From NCBI GenBank assembly GCA_963768085.1, contig CAVYGO010000002.1:434001-498000 (forward strand): a stretch of DNA of 64,000 nucleotides, read 5' to 3'. The DNA is from Pukyongia sp963768085 (GTDB lineage Bacteria > Bacteroidota > Bacteroidia > Flavobacteriales > Flavobacteriaceae). Below are positions 44,632 to 53,161 of the stretch, in pieces. The notes under the pieces were generated by a model, which made no database searches, had not been told where the DNA came from, and saw only the letters and a program-made list of their open reading frames with translations. The position numbers were made by a program, and so were the translations under genes. Position 1 is the first letter of the stretch, and every line of letters starts with the position of its first letter.

Positions 44632-44675
44632 TCCCCCCTATAACACGATAGTTTCGTGAATGGCGGGGATTTTTA
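44632..44675 (+). terminator. Terminator-like hairpin
   Basis: Long imperfect stem tcccc / gggga with an inner stem cacga / tcgtg, followed by a short T run. Lies after the repeat cluster and could end the lipoprotein transcript from 43782. Confidence 0.55.
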
Positions 44676-44687
44676 TGTAAAATAAAA

Positions 44688-44792
44688 ATGAGCATAGAAT
44701 GCTCCAACATACAGCAAGCGGCACTGGCCGATGCAGCGGGCTGTGCAGTTGGGGAGTTAAGAGCTAATAACTATGTTAAGATAGATTACTGA
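44688..44792 (+). CDS. Possible small ORF (34 aa), doubtful
   Basis: ATG-initiated 34-codon ORF, MSIECSNIQQAALADAAGC and onward, ending NNYVKIDY. No signal peptide or family seen. Locally different base composition (GC-rich, GCG/GCA codons) from the AT-rich surroundings may mean a fragment of a larger gene. Confidence 0.2.
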   Translation: MSIECSNIQQAALADAAGCAVGELRANNYVKIDY

Positions 44793-44875
44793 ATTACGCA
44801 ACCAGGGTGGTTATGGTTTATTAACTTTATACTACCGCTGGCAATAATTATTGGAAACCTTAAAACCATCAGATT

Positions 44876-45367
44876 ATGAAAAATTTAATACTTCTACTTT
44901 TGACTTTGACTATTATTTCTTGTAATGAGAAAAGTAATGAACCTATATCGGAATCAAATAATGGAAATATAACTGACATTCAGGCGGAATTGGAGTCAAT
45001 TGAACAGACTAGAGCTGGATTTGAATTAGCGATTAAAGAAAAACGCTACTCTGATTTAAAAAATTACGGAACAGCAGATTTAATTTCTCTAACACCAGTT
45101 TGCGGTGAATGGGAAGAATATAAAAAACTTAGAGAGAATCCTACTGAATTATTTAGTTATGACAGTTTAGTTATGAGTCCTAAAGAAACCATTATCGTGA
45201 GTGATAGTGTTGCATATGACTTTGGGACAAGCTCTGTGTATTACACTAATTCAGAAGGAGAGCCGGTAGAAATTACTGATACTTTTTTAGCTATCCTAAA
45301 GAAAGATAAAAAAGACGGGCGATGGAAATTACACAGGGAAGTTGCTACCACCAAAAAAATGGAATAG
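44876..45367 (+). CDS. Lipoprotein with DUF4440/SnoaL-like domain
   Basis: 163 residues. Signal peptide and lipobox (LTIISC, cysteine at about 16), acidic linker with EPISESN, then an NTF2-like domain: LESIEQTRAGFELAIKEKRY, DLISLTPVCGEWEEYKKL, MSPKETIIVSDSVAYDFGTSS, and the ending DKKDGRWKLHREVATTKKME. Likely binds a small ligand at the cell surface. Independent from the previous gene by 500 bases. Confidence 0.7.
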   Translation: MKNLILLLLTLTIISCNEKSNEPISESNNGNITDIQAELESIEQTRAGFELAIKEKRYSDLKNYGTADLISLTPVCGEWEEYKKLRENPTELFSYDSLVMSPKETIIVSDSVAYDFGTSSVYYTNSEGEPVEITDTFLAILKKDKKDGRWKLHREVATTKKME

Positions 45368-45550
45368 AAAAACTATTGCCAACAACGTTTATTAAAAATA
45401 GCGTTTTTGGTATTTAAATAAGGATAAATAATAAAATAATGTCTGTCATATACTGAAATGTTAGTGTCTAATAATCCGCTACTACTCATACACTAGACCG
45501 TTGTACGCAATAGCCTAAATCCTTCAGAATAAAATCAGTATCTTCACAGA

Positions 45551-47250
45551 ATGAGACATGCTACCAAAGTATTGATTTTTACAATTACAATGCTACTTTT
45601 TTCATTATTTGCCTGCAAAAATAACCAGCCAAGACCAAATCCTGCACTCGCATCAATTGATTTACTTCGTGGCGATATTTTGTTGTGTGGCAATCCGCAA
45701 TTTGGAGATGTAAGCTTTTCTTTGGAATGCAATTACGATTCCAGAGAGGCTTTCGACTTCGCAATTTCTTTATTGCACTCTTTTGAATATGCCGAAGCAG
45801 AAAAAGCGTTTGTTAAGGTCATTGATGCCGACCCGGAATGTGCCATGGCATATTGGGGTGTGGCCATGAGCATCTATCACGAACTTTGGGCTCCACCGGG
45901 TCCGAAGGAACTGCAAAAAGGCTCAAAGCTTCTTGAAATTGCTGAAAGCTGTACCAAAATCTGAACGTGCCGAAGGAATATTTAGACGCTATCGGAGTGT
46001 TTTATAAGGATTGGGAAAACCTTGACCATAGAAGCAGAGAGCTGTTGTACGAAGAGAAAATGGAACAGGTTTATCTGAATAATAAGGATGATATTGAAGC
46101 CGCCGTACTATATGCCTTATCATTAACATCCTCTGCCGATCCAAATGATAAAACTTATAAAAATCAGCGGAAATCCGGAGCCATATTAGAAAAGCTATTC
46201 GTAGAATATCCCAACCATCCCGGAATAGCTCATTACATCATTCATACCTACGATTATCCTGAAATTGCATCGCTGGGTCTCACCACCGCCAGAAGATATG
46301 CTGAAATTGCTCCATCCTCTGCTCATGCGCAACATATGCCATCCCATATATTTACTCGCCTCGGACTCTGGGAAGAATCGGTAAATACCAATCTAAATTC
46401 GGCATCTTCGGCCATTTGCTATTCAGAAAGCGTTTCTGCCGAAGGTCATTGGTCTCAAGAGATACACGCCATGGATTACCTTGTTTATGCCTATTTACAA
46501 TTAGGAGACAGTAAAAAGGTGGATGAACAAAACGATTATATGAAATCGATTAAAAAATCTTTTCCGTCAAATCATTTTGCCGTAGCCTATACCGCAAATG
46601 CCATCCCTGCACGCATAGCACTTGAGAATAGAAATTGGAAGGAGGCTGCAAACCTGGAATTGCCTGATCTGGAATTTGAATGGGATAATTTTCCCTGGGA
46701 AAAATCCATTTTACATTTTGCCAAAGCATATGGCTCTGTGCGTTCCGGGAATATCGTTGCTGCCGAAAAAGAGCTGGCAATAATCAAAACTTTCCATCAA
46801 CAACTTTTAGACGTGAACAATGCTGAATCCATATATAAAGCAGGGCAGGTACAAATTGAAATAAAAATAATCGAAGCCTGGACCGCATTAGCAAAGGGAA
46901 ATAATGAGGAAGCTCTGTTGTTAATGAAACTTGCTTCCGAACTGGAAAGTAAAACTTCAAAGCACCCCGTTACACCCGGTGAAGTATTACCGGCGGATGA
47001 ACTATTAGGTGATATGCTGTTGTTATTAAAAAAACCTGAAGAGGCCTTAGTAGCCTATGAAGTAAATCTTGAAGGCCATCCAAACAGGTTCAATGGCCTC
47101 TATGGCGCAGCAGTAGCAGCCAAACAGACCGGCAATGAGGAAAAAGCCGTTTTGTATTTTGAAAAACTTATAAGATTAACCGAAAATTCGAATAGTGACA
47201 GACCGGAAGTTAAAGAGGCCAAAGAATTTATCTCCTCAAAAACAATATAA
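45551..47250 (+). pseudogene. Frameshifted TPR lipoprotein
   Basis: Two frames together encode one protein: 45551-45964 gives a signal peptide with lipobox LFAC and TPR-like SLLHSFEYAEAEKAFVKV, YWGVAMSIYHELW; 45967-47250 continues with EYLDAIGVFYKDWENLDHR, IAHYIIHTYDYPEIA, HAQHMPSHIFTRLGLWEESV and more TPR. The link VPKSERAE is in the third frame (45951-45974), so two indels are needed: an extra T near 45950 and an extra G near 45975. Would be about 565 residues if intact. Either a decaying gene or sequencing error. Related TPR proteins in Bacteroidota are of unknown function. Confidence 0.8.
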
Positions 47251-47262
47251 TTAGAGATAGAA

Positions 47263-47908
47263 ATGAATAATTTAAAAGAATTCTTCCGAGTTCTTAGCAC
47301 TATTGTTTTTTTAGCACTAATTTCTTGTGACCAGGCACCAGGAAGACAACTACCCGTGTATAATCCCGCAGACTTTAATCCTGATCTGGTCGATAAAAGC
47401 CTTCGCACTAAAAGTAAATACCACACTGTGTGCAGATTTTTCACTCACAAATCAAAATGGCAAAATAATTACTCAAAAAGATTATGATAACAAAATCTAC
47501 GTAGTTGATTTCATTTTTACACGTTGCGAGACTATTTGTCCAATTATGACCGATAACATGGTTGAACTTCAGAATACGTTTTCAGACAATGATGAGATAA
47601 TGCTTTTGTCATTGTCTGTGACCCCCGAATTAGATAGTGTTTCGGTTTTACGAAAATATGCGAATGATAAAGGTGTAATTGATTCCAAATGGAATATAAC
47701 CACAGGTGACAAAAAACACATTTATGAGTTAGCAAGAAAAAGCTATTTCGCTGTTGTTACACGAGGCGATGGAGATTTACAAGATTTTATTCATACTCCG
47801 AACTTTGTCTTAATTGATAAGAAAAAACAAATACGGGGAATTTATGATGGAACAAACAATGAAGAAATAGAGCGGCTAATAAGTGATCTTGGAGTTTTGG
47901 CAAACTGA
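47263..47908 (+). pseudogene. Frameshifted SCO1/SenC family lipoprotein
   Basis: A signal peptide with lipobox ALISC (47263 onward) and a first part ending at about codon 56 read in one frame; from about 47432 a second frame gives ADFSLTNQNGKIIT and the thioredoxin-fold core with RCETICPIM (the copper-binding CxxxC) and FIHTPNFVLID (the His ligand). Removing one T near 47431 joins them. Sco proteins deliver copper to cytochrome oxidase. Starts 12 bases after the preceding TPR pseudogene. As written, the product would lack the copper site. Confidence 0.82.
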
Positions 47909-47925
47909 TTAACGCAACGAAGGTA

Positions 47926-48429
47926 CTACTCGTTCTTCTTTTTTAACGTTTTTGATGTTTTGGAAGGACTGTACTCAAAGGCGTCCTGCTTCGTAATGGG
48001 AGTAAAGTGATCGGCCTCATCAATTAGAACAGCAGCCGTGTTTTTCTCTACGGCAGCGATTTCCACCCGAACGCCTCGTGACTTGAGGTAACGGACCAGC
48101 TCCACATAGTCGGAGTCACCACTTAATATGATGATGGTATCCACTTTTTGAGCTACCTGGGTCGCGAATATGGTGAGGGGAATATCAGCAGATTTGTGAC
48201 AAGGTATCACACTTCCATGAAAGTTTTCATGCAGCCGTTCGGCCAGTTTGGCACTTATCTCCTTCCCTTCACGAAAATACACCAGACGGTTCAGGGCACG
48301 GTCGCTCAACAGTCTGGGCACCAGAGTATCAAAGTTGGCAAGTACGTTCTTTTTTAACAAGTTCTGTAAACTTCGCTCAATGTTGTTTCCATCTATCAAA
48401 ATTGCTACGCATTGGTCTATTTTAATCAT
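47926..48429 (-). CDS. NYN-domain (LabA/DUF88-like) protein, putative RNase
   Basis: 167 residues from the ATG at 48429; the frame extends to a TTG at 48453, which I do not favour. PIN-like NYN domain: VAILIDGNNIE (first acidic cluster), IIILSGDSDYVELVRYLKSRGVRVEI (second) and ALRNLVYFREGKE-type region (here ALNRLVYFREGKE). Acidic residues coordinate magnesium in this family of nucleases. The last 15 residues are basic. Not part of an obvious operon. Confidence 0.85.
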   Translation of the reverse strand: MIKIDQCVAILIDGNNIERSLQNLLKKNVLANFDTLVPRLLSDRALNRLVYFREGKEISAKLAERLHENFHGSVIPCHKSADIPLTIFATQVAQKVDTIIILSGDSDYVELVRYLKSRGVRVEIAAVEKNTAAVLIDEADHFTPITKQDAFEYSPSKTSKTLKKKNE

Positions 48430-48449
48430 AGTTGTTGGGTATAAATTGT

Positions 48450-49550
48450 TCAAACTAATTGCTGCATCTTTTCCCTGCCCAATTCCCTGAGTCTGCGATA
48501 ATGAGAAGCAAGTGCATGAAAAACTGTTGGCTTAAGGTTATAATTGAATCCATACTCTTTTGCGGTTGTTTCCACAATAGGAGCAATCGCCGGGTAATGC
48601 ACATGACATATATTTTGAAAGATATGGTGCTCGATTTGAAAATCCAGTCCGCCAATATACCAGCTGAACAGGCCATTCTTTCTTCCAAAATCCGATGTGG
48701 TACGAAGTTGGTGTACCAACCAATCGTTATTAATTTTTTGGTCCTTATCAACAAGGCGCTGATCCGTACCTTCCACCACATGTGCCATTTGAAATACTGT
48801 ACTCATGATCATCCCTGCGGTTACATGCAATGCAATAAAGCCAATTAATATTTGCCAGAAAGCAAAATCTGTGAAATATAAGGGCAGGCCAACTATGACT
48901 GCAAAGTAAACAATCTTAATGACAATAAGTTTTATCAGTTGCCATGTTGGATCAACATTTTGCTCAGCGGTGATGCCTTTTCGGTTATAGTCCAGCAATA
49001 CCCCAATTTCACCAAATAATCTTGCAAATGTCATGAGGCCATATAGCGGAAAGCTGTAGAAGTGCTGATATCGATGATATTTTTTAAGTGGCCCATATTG
49101 ACACAAACGGATAATCTTTAATTCGGAAATATCAGGATCATAATCGAAAATATTGGTAAATGTATGATGCTTAATGTTATGCTGTATTTTCCAATTAAAG
49201 ATATTGCTACCTAGAAGGAACATGGTAGACGAAGCGAGATCATTTACCCATTTTTTAGAAGAATAGGCACGATGTACCCCATCATGCATGATCGACATCC
49301 CCACACCCGCTTCCCCAACACCCATGATAACAGCCAAAAGTAATGCTGTCCAGGGCGATACGGACCTTGTGAGTAATATGATAAATGGCAGTAAATAAAC
49401 AGCTAAAATAATAAGCGATTTCAGGTACATATTAAAGTTACCGTAAATAGACTTATTATTAACTTTGAAATAGGAACGTACGCGTTTTCTAACCTCATAA
49501 GCAAACTCTCGTTCCCTGCTATTTTGCCTTACGAACTTAACGCCTTTCAT
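48450..49550 (-). CDS. Membrane fatty acid desaturase
   Basis: 366 residues with four hydrophobic helices (about 43-62, 68-85, 205-222, 232-250) and three histidine boxes: HDGVH at 89-93, HNIKHH at 124-129 and QIEHH at 305-309. This box pattern, with the glutamine in place of the first histidine of box 3, is of the acyl-lipid front-end type. Introduces a double bond into lipid acyl chains, using oxygen. A 7-base inverted repeat lies just upstream of the start. Confidence 0.9.
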   Translation of the reverse strand: MKGVKFVRQNSREREFAYEVRKRVRSYFKVNNKSIYGNFNMYLKSLIILAVYLLPFIILLTRSVSPWTALLLAVIMGVGEAGVGMSIMHDGVHRAYSSKKWVNDLASSTMFLLGSNIFNWKIQHNIKHHTFTNIFDYDPDISELKIIRLCQYGPLKKYHRYQHFYSFPLYGLMTFARLFGEIGVLLDYNRKGITAEQNVDPTWQLIKLIVIKIVYFAVIVGLPLYFTDFAFWQILIGFIALHVTAGMIMSTVFQMAHVVEGTDQRLVDKDQKINNDWLVHQLRTTSDFGRKNGLFSWYIGGLDFQIEHHIFQNICHVHYPAIAPIVETTAKEYGFNYNLKPTVFHALASHYRRLRELGREKMQQLV

Positions 49551-49901
49551 GAAATTAGCTTAAATTAATATTACACTTGTAATTTATTTAAAAACTACTT
49601 TCCTACGCAATGATTTTAGTCATTTTCAATAATATATTTCTGCTATATTTAGCAGTTACATCACTAGTTTTACGAGACGAACTAATGAAGAGGAAAATAT
49701 GTTAAGTGTAACTCAAGATATTTTGAAATACTTGGATACAATAAACTTGCAAAAGAAATAACGAAAGGCTAACTAAGTGTATAATTCATTGCATCTGAAA
49801 TTCCCTTCCGAATTTCCTCACTGTTGAATAGTAGGGTTTTGTTAATTTGCTATCTTAGTTCTCACGCAACGAAATCATTCACAAACAAATTCAACAAACC
49901 C
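49551..49901. other. AT-rich intergenic stretch, no gene seen
   Basis: 351 bases between the divergent desaturase and YecH-like genes. It contains the inverted repeat ATTACA-CT-TGTAAT (49570-49583) close to the desaturase start. No other structure recognised; small frames are under 25 codons. Confidence 0.5.
49570..49583. promoter_or_regulatory. Inverted repeat near the desaturase start
   Basis: attaca ct tgtaat, a perfect 6+6 base palindrome 19 bases before the desaturase ATG on the minus strand. Could be an operator site; no regulator gene adjacent. Confidence 0.25.
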
Positions 49902-50171
49902 ATGCACACCACCAAACATATACACGAAGTGATTTTCCTCATCGAAAAGAACAATAGACAATGGACCCCGGAAGAGCTCATCGAAGCCATAGGTACTACC
50001 TGGGGGGCAGATGTTCACTTTGGCGCCTGCTCCGGGAACGCCTTCCCTAAAGAATTTGCCCTCGACTTTCTCGTGAGTCGTGAAAAAGTTGTGCTATCCG
50101 CAGATGGCAAAATAGCGCTTCACCCTTCCATGCAAATCTGTGACGGCCATGAAGGGTTTTCAGGTTCATAA
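49902..50171 (+). CDS. YecH-like (DUF2492) putative metal-binding protein
   Basis: 89 residues from the ATG at 49902 (MHTTKHIHEVIF). Match to the YecH pattern: N-terminal HxHEV, then IGTTWGADVHFGACSG, FLVSREKVVLSADGKIALHPS and a C-terminal CDGHEG. Conserved histidines and cysteines suggest metal binding; function otherwise unknown. Followed by a terminator. Confidence 0.7.
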   Translation: MHTTKHIHEVIFLIEKNNRQWTPEELIEAIGTTWGADVHFGACSGNAFPKEFALDFLVSREKVVLSADGKIALHPSMQICDGHEGFSGS

Positions 50172-50316
50172 ACGTTTACACTGGACGATCCCTTTATAGA
50201 ACAGCCAATAGTTGTTCTTCTCATCTAACACTCTGCATTTAGGAAACTAAAACGAACAAGCTTCCCCTGGAGCAGAATTTAAAGACGCGACCATTTGCCA
50301 TAAAATTGAATAAAAT

Positions 50317-50340
50317 AAACCTGTTAATTAGGTTTTTTTT
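50317..50340 (+). terminator. Intrinsic terminator after the YecH-like gene
   Basis: Stem aaacct / aggttt, loop gttaatt, and an eight-T run. It is about 145 bases past the YecH-like stop. Confidence 0.7.
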
Positions 50341-50406
50341 AACACCATTCTACCTGTACCCATTGACCTATTGAGTAACTTTAAGTAACCAATAAATTTT
50401 CAAATC

Positions 50407-51342
50407 ATGAGTCGACTATCCTCTATACTTATCGTCATATTCTCCATGACGATATTTTTGGCGAATGCCCAGGAACAGAAAGTAATTCTTATCACCGGAA
50501 CCGCCTCAGGGATCGGGAAAGCAACCGCTGAATCCCTGATCGAGAAAGGCCACACAGTGTACGGCGGCGATATCCAGGTGGAAGCGAACCGCTACCTCAA
50601 CGAACTCGGTGGCCATGCCCTTGTTATGGACGTTACCAAGGACGATCAGGTGAATGCCGGGGTACAAAAGGTGATCGATGAACAAGGGCGCATTGATGTA
50701 TTGATCAACAATGCAGGTTATGGCTCTTTCGCCACTATTGAAAATATCGATATGGATGAACTTCAAAACCAATTCGATGTAAATGTTTTCGGCTATGCCC
50801 GACTTCAGCAGGCAGTCCTGCCGCATATGCGTAAGCAAAGATCCGGACTGGTTATTGAAATATCCTCGGTGGTAGGTGAAATCTCCTACCCCATGCTGGG
50901 ATGGTACGCCGCCACCAAGCATGCCGTGGAAGCCATGTCAGATGCGCTTCGCCAGGAAGTAGCTCCCTTTGGTATTAATGTGGTGAAGATCCAACCCGGT
51001 GCGGTGAAAACCAATTTTCCTACCGTAGCGCTGGACAAACTGGATAAATCGGATATCCCGGACGATTACAAACAACTGGCGGCCGATTTCAAGCTGGTCG
51101 TGGAAGGAAACTACGAATATAATGCAGAGAGTACAGATGGAACTGTTGGATTTATCGTGCAAGCTATAGACGCCGAAGAACCGGCAACCGAATATCGCAC
51201 CACGGTGAGTTCGAAGATGGCCATTATGGTAAAGGGCAGTATGAGTGAAAAAGAACATGACGAACTAAATGCCCGCCAGTTCCAGGAGGCTGTTATCTAC
51301 TTGCGGAGGGCGAATGAAGCTAAAAAGAAAAAGGAGGAATGA
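50407..51342 (+). CDS. SDR-family oxidoreductase with an apparent signal peptide
   Basis: 311 residues. Residues 1-22 (MSRLSSILIVIFSMTIFLAN and on) look like a Sec signal peptide cleaved after ANA. A normal SDR follows: cofactor loop TGTASGIGKA (30-39), NNAG (101-104), catalytic Ser near 153, Tyr167 and Lys171 in YAATK. The C-terminal end EAKKKKEE is highly basic then acidic. The substrate is not known. Export of an NAD(P)-dependent enzyme would be unusual. No alternative ATG is available between the signal and the Rossmann fold. Confidence 0.75.
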   Translation: MSRLSSILIVIFSMTIFLANAQEQKVILITGTASGIGKATAESLIEKGHTVYGGDIQVEANRYLNELGGHALVMDVTKDDQVNAGVQKVIDEQGRIDVLINNAGYGSFATIENIDMDELQNQFDVNVFGYARLQQAVLPHMRKQRSGLVIEISSVVGEISYPMLGWYAATKHAVEAMSDALRQEVAPFGINVVKIQPGAVKTNFPTVALDKLDKSDIPDDYKQLAADFKLVVEGNYEYNAESTDGTVGFIVQAIDAEEPATEYRTTVSSKMAIMVKGSMSEKEHDELNARQFQEAVIYLRRANEAKKKKEE

Positions 51343-51364
51343 CTATCAATTCAATATCCTGATT

Positions 51365-51544
51365 ATGACAAACAACAAAAACGATAAAAGCACATGGGCT
51401 ACCGGAGGAGGCGTAATTCTCGGTGTAGGCGTAGGATTCTTTTTCTTGCAGTCCTCGGCTCCCCTGGCGTTTGTGGGATCGATCCTTGCAGGATTGGGAA
51501 TAGGGCTTATTATAACTGCGATTCTTTCAAGTAAAAAGAAATAA
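51365..51544 (+). CDS. Small two-helix membrane protein
   Basis: 59 residues: polar N-terminus MTNNKNDKSTWAT, then two glycine-rich transmembrane helices (GGGVILGVGVGFFFLQ and LAFVGSILAGLGIGLIITAI) and a basic tail SSKKK. No family recognised. It starts 22 bases after the SDR stop and is probably co-transcribed. Confidence 0.6.
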   Translation: MTNNKNDKSTWATGGGVILGVGVGFFFLQSSAPLAFVGSILAGLGIGLIITAILSSKKK

Positions 51545-51585
51545 TCCGTTGAATCCTTAGTTTCCGAATTCTGAATGAATTAAAA

Positions 51586-51603
51586 ATTATTGATCACAAT
51601 AAT
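51586..51603. repeat. Short inverted repeat
   Basis: attattg atca caataat, perfect 7-base arms, in the gap between the small membrane protein and the transporter. No T run, so not a standard terminator. Confidence 0.3.
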
Positions 51604-51672
51604 GAATATAATTAGGCAAACAGCTTAATTATTCTCTATACTTCTTCCTATATTTAAAGATTAACCAGATCC

Positions 51673-53161
51673 ATGGGGCTGATTTCAGACGAGATCAGGC
51701 CATGGAGATTGGAATTTGATCTAATGAGCAGCACCAAAGGAGAAGAACTATCACCCAACGGCCTAAAAATACTCTGGATAAAGAGGGTGGTCGTTCTGCT
51801 GATTGGATTAGCGATCTGGCATCTTCCCATTCCCTGGGATATAACACCGGATGCCTGGCATTTATTCGCCATTTTTATAACGGCCATCATAGCCGTACTC
51901 GCTGATGTCCTTTCGATATTTACGGCCTCTGTGATCGCATTGGTGGCAGTGGTCATGCTAAGAGTTCTCACGCCCGAAAAAGCTTTTTCAGGATTCTCGG
52001 AGAGCTTTATCTTGCTCATACTAGCTGCCTTTTTAGTGGCTAAAGGAGTGATTAAATCGGGATTGGGAAGACGTGTCGCCTTTTTATTGATCCGCCGGTT
52101 CGGGAGATCCACCTTAAATCTTGGGTATTGCATTGTGGCTACCGACACAATACTCGGACCTGCCATCCCAAGTAATACGGCGCGATCGGGAATCCTCTAC
52201 CCTATTACGCATGCCTTGTCCCTGGACACCGGATCCTTACCCACACCGGAAAGCAGGAAGAAAACAGGACGTTATCTTATGATGACTGCTATATCCGGAC
52301 ACACCATAAGTTCAGCGCTTTGGTTTACCGGAATGGCCGCCAACCCGGTGGGCGCGGGAATTGCTGCTCAATTTGGTGTAAACATGAACTTCGGGAATTG
52401 GTTCTTTGTGGCATCCCTTCCCTGTCTTATTGCACTTATCGCAATACCCTTCATATTGTACCGTCTCTATCCGCCGGAAAATAAATATACCCCGGAAGCT
52501 CCTCAAATGGCCAGGAATGCATTGAATGAAATGGGACCTATGAGTGCGCAGGAATGGATCATGGGCAGTTACGTTCTTTGGAATGATACTCCTGTGGGCC
52601 TTCTCCCCTGTGTTGAACTTGAACCTGGCTATTGTGGCCTTTCTCGGATTATCGGTGCTTATAGTTTCCAATGTGTACACCCTTAAGGATATCCGGGAAG
52701 GTGCCGGGGATGCCCTGGAAACTTATGTGTGGTTTGCGATTCTCTATATGATGAGCACTGCCTTGAATGACATGGGCTTTATGAAAACCCTCGGGGCTCA
52801 GATCGCTACCTATATCGACGGCTATCACTGGATCACAGTCTATGTCTTCCTCACTGTACTTTATGTCGTTATCCACTATCTTTTTGTGAGTCAGACTGCC
52901 CAGCTATTGGCTCTATATGCTGTATTCCTGCAAGTGGCGGTGAATGCCGAAGTGCCAGCCGCACTCATGGCATTCATGCTTTCTTTCGCTACCAATTATT
53001 TTGCCGTTATTACGCCCCAGGCATCCAGTTCGAATGTTTTATTTGCCGGAAGCGGCTATTTGTCATCGAAAGACATTTATAAACAAGGCGCCGTCATCAC
53101 GGTTTTGAATACGATTATCTTCCTGCTGGCAACACCATGGATACTATGGGCGTCGTCATAA
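51673..53161 (+). pseudogene. Frameshifted DASS (SLC13/CitT-like) anion transporter
   Basis: The first frame (51673-52561) encodes many hydrophobic helices with PWDITPDAWHLFAIFITAII, FSGFSESFILLILAAF and ATDTILGPAIPSNTARSGI, the SNT motif of the divalent anion:sodium family. A second frame (from about 52565) continues AVTFFGMILLWAFS and VSQTAQLLALY to the end, with the second conserved motif SFATNYFAVITPQASSSN. Removing one G from the GGG run at 52563-52565 joins them into about 495 residues. Likely substrate citrate, malate or 2-oxoglutarate. The stop overlaps the PsiD-like gene ATG. Confidence 0.85.

Larger units (their letters stand above)
44358..44875. other. Gene-poor stretch with REP-like repeats and a terminator
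   Basis: No convincing conserved gene over 518 bases. It contains a REP-like repeat cluster (44420-44569), a strong terminator-like hairpin (44632-44675) and one 34-codon ORF (44688-44792) listed separately. Open frames at 44354-44621 fall through the repeats and are not thought to be genes. Confidence 0.6.

Noticed and set aside
45544..45732. Minus-strand short frame at the start of the TPR gene
   Set aside because: Antisense shadow; no signal or domain.
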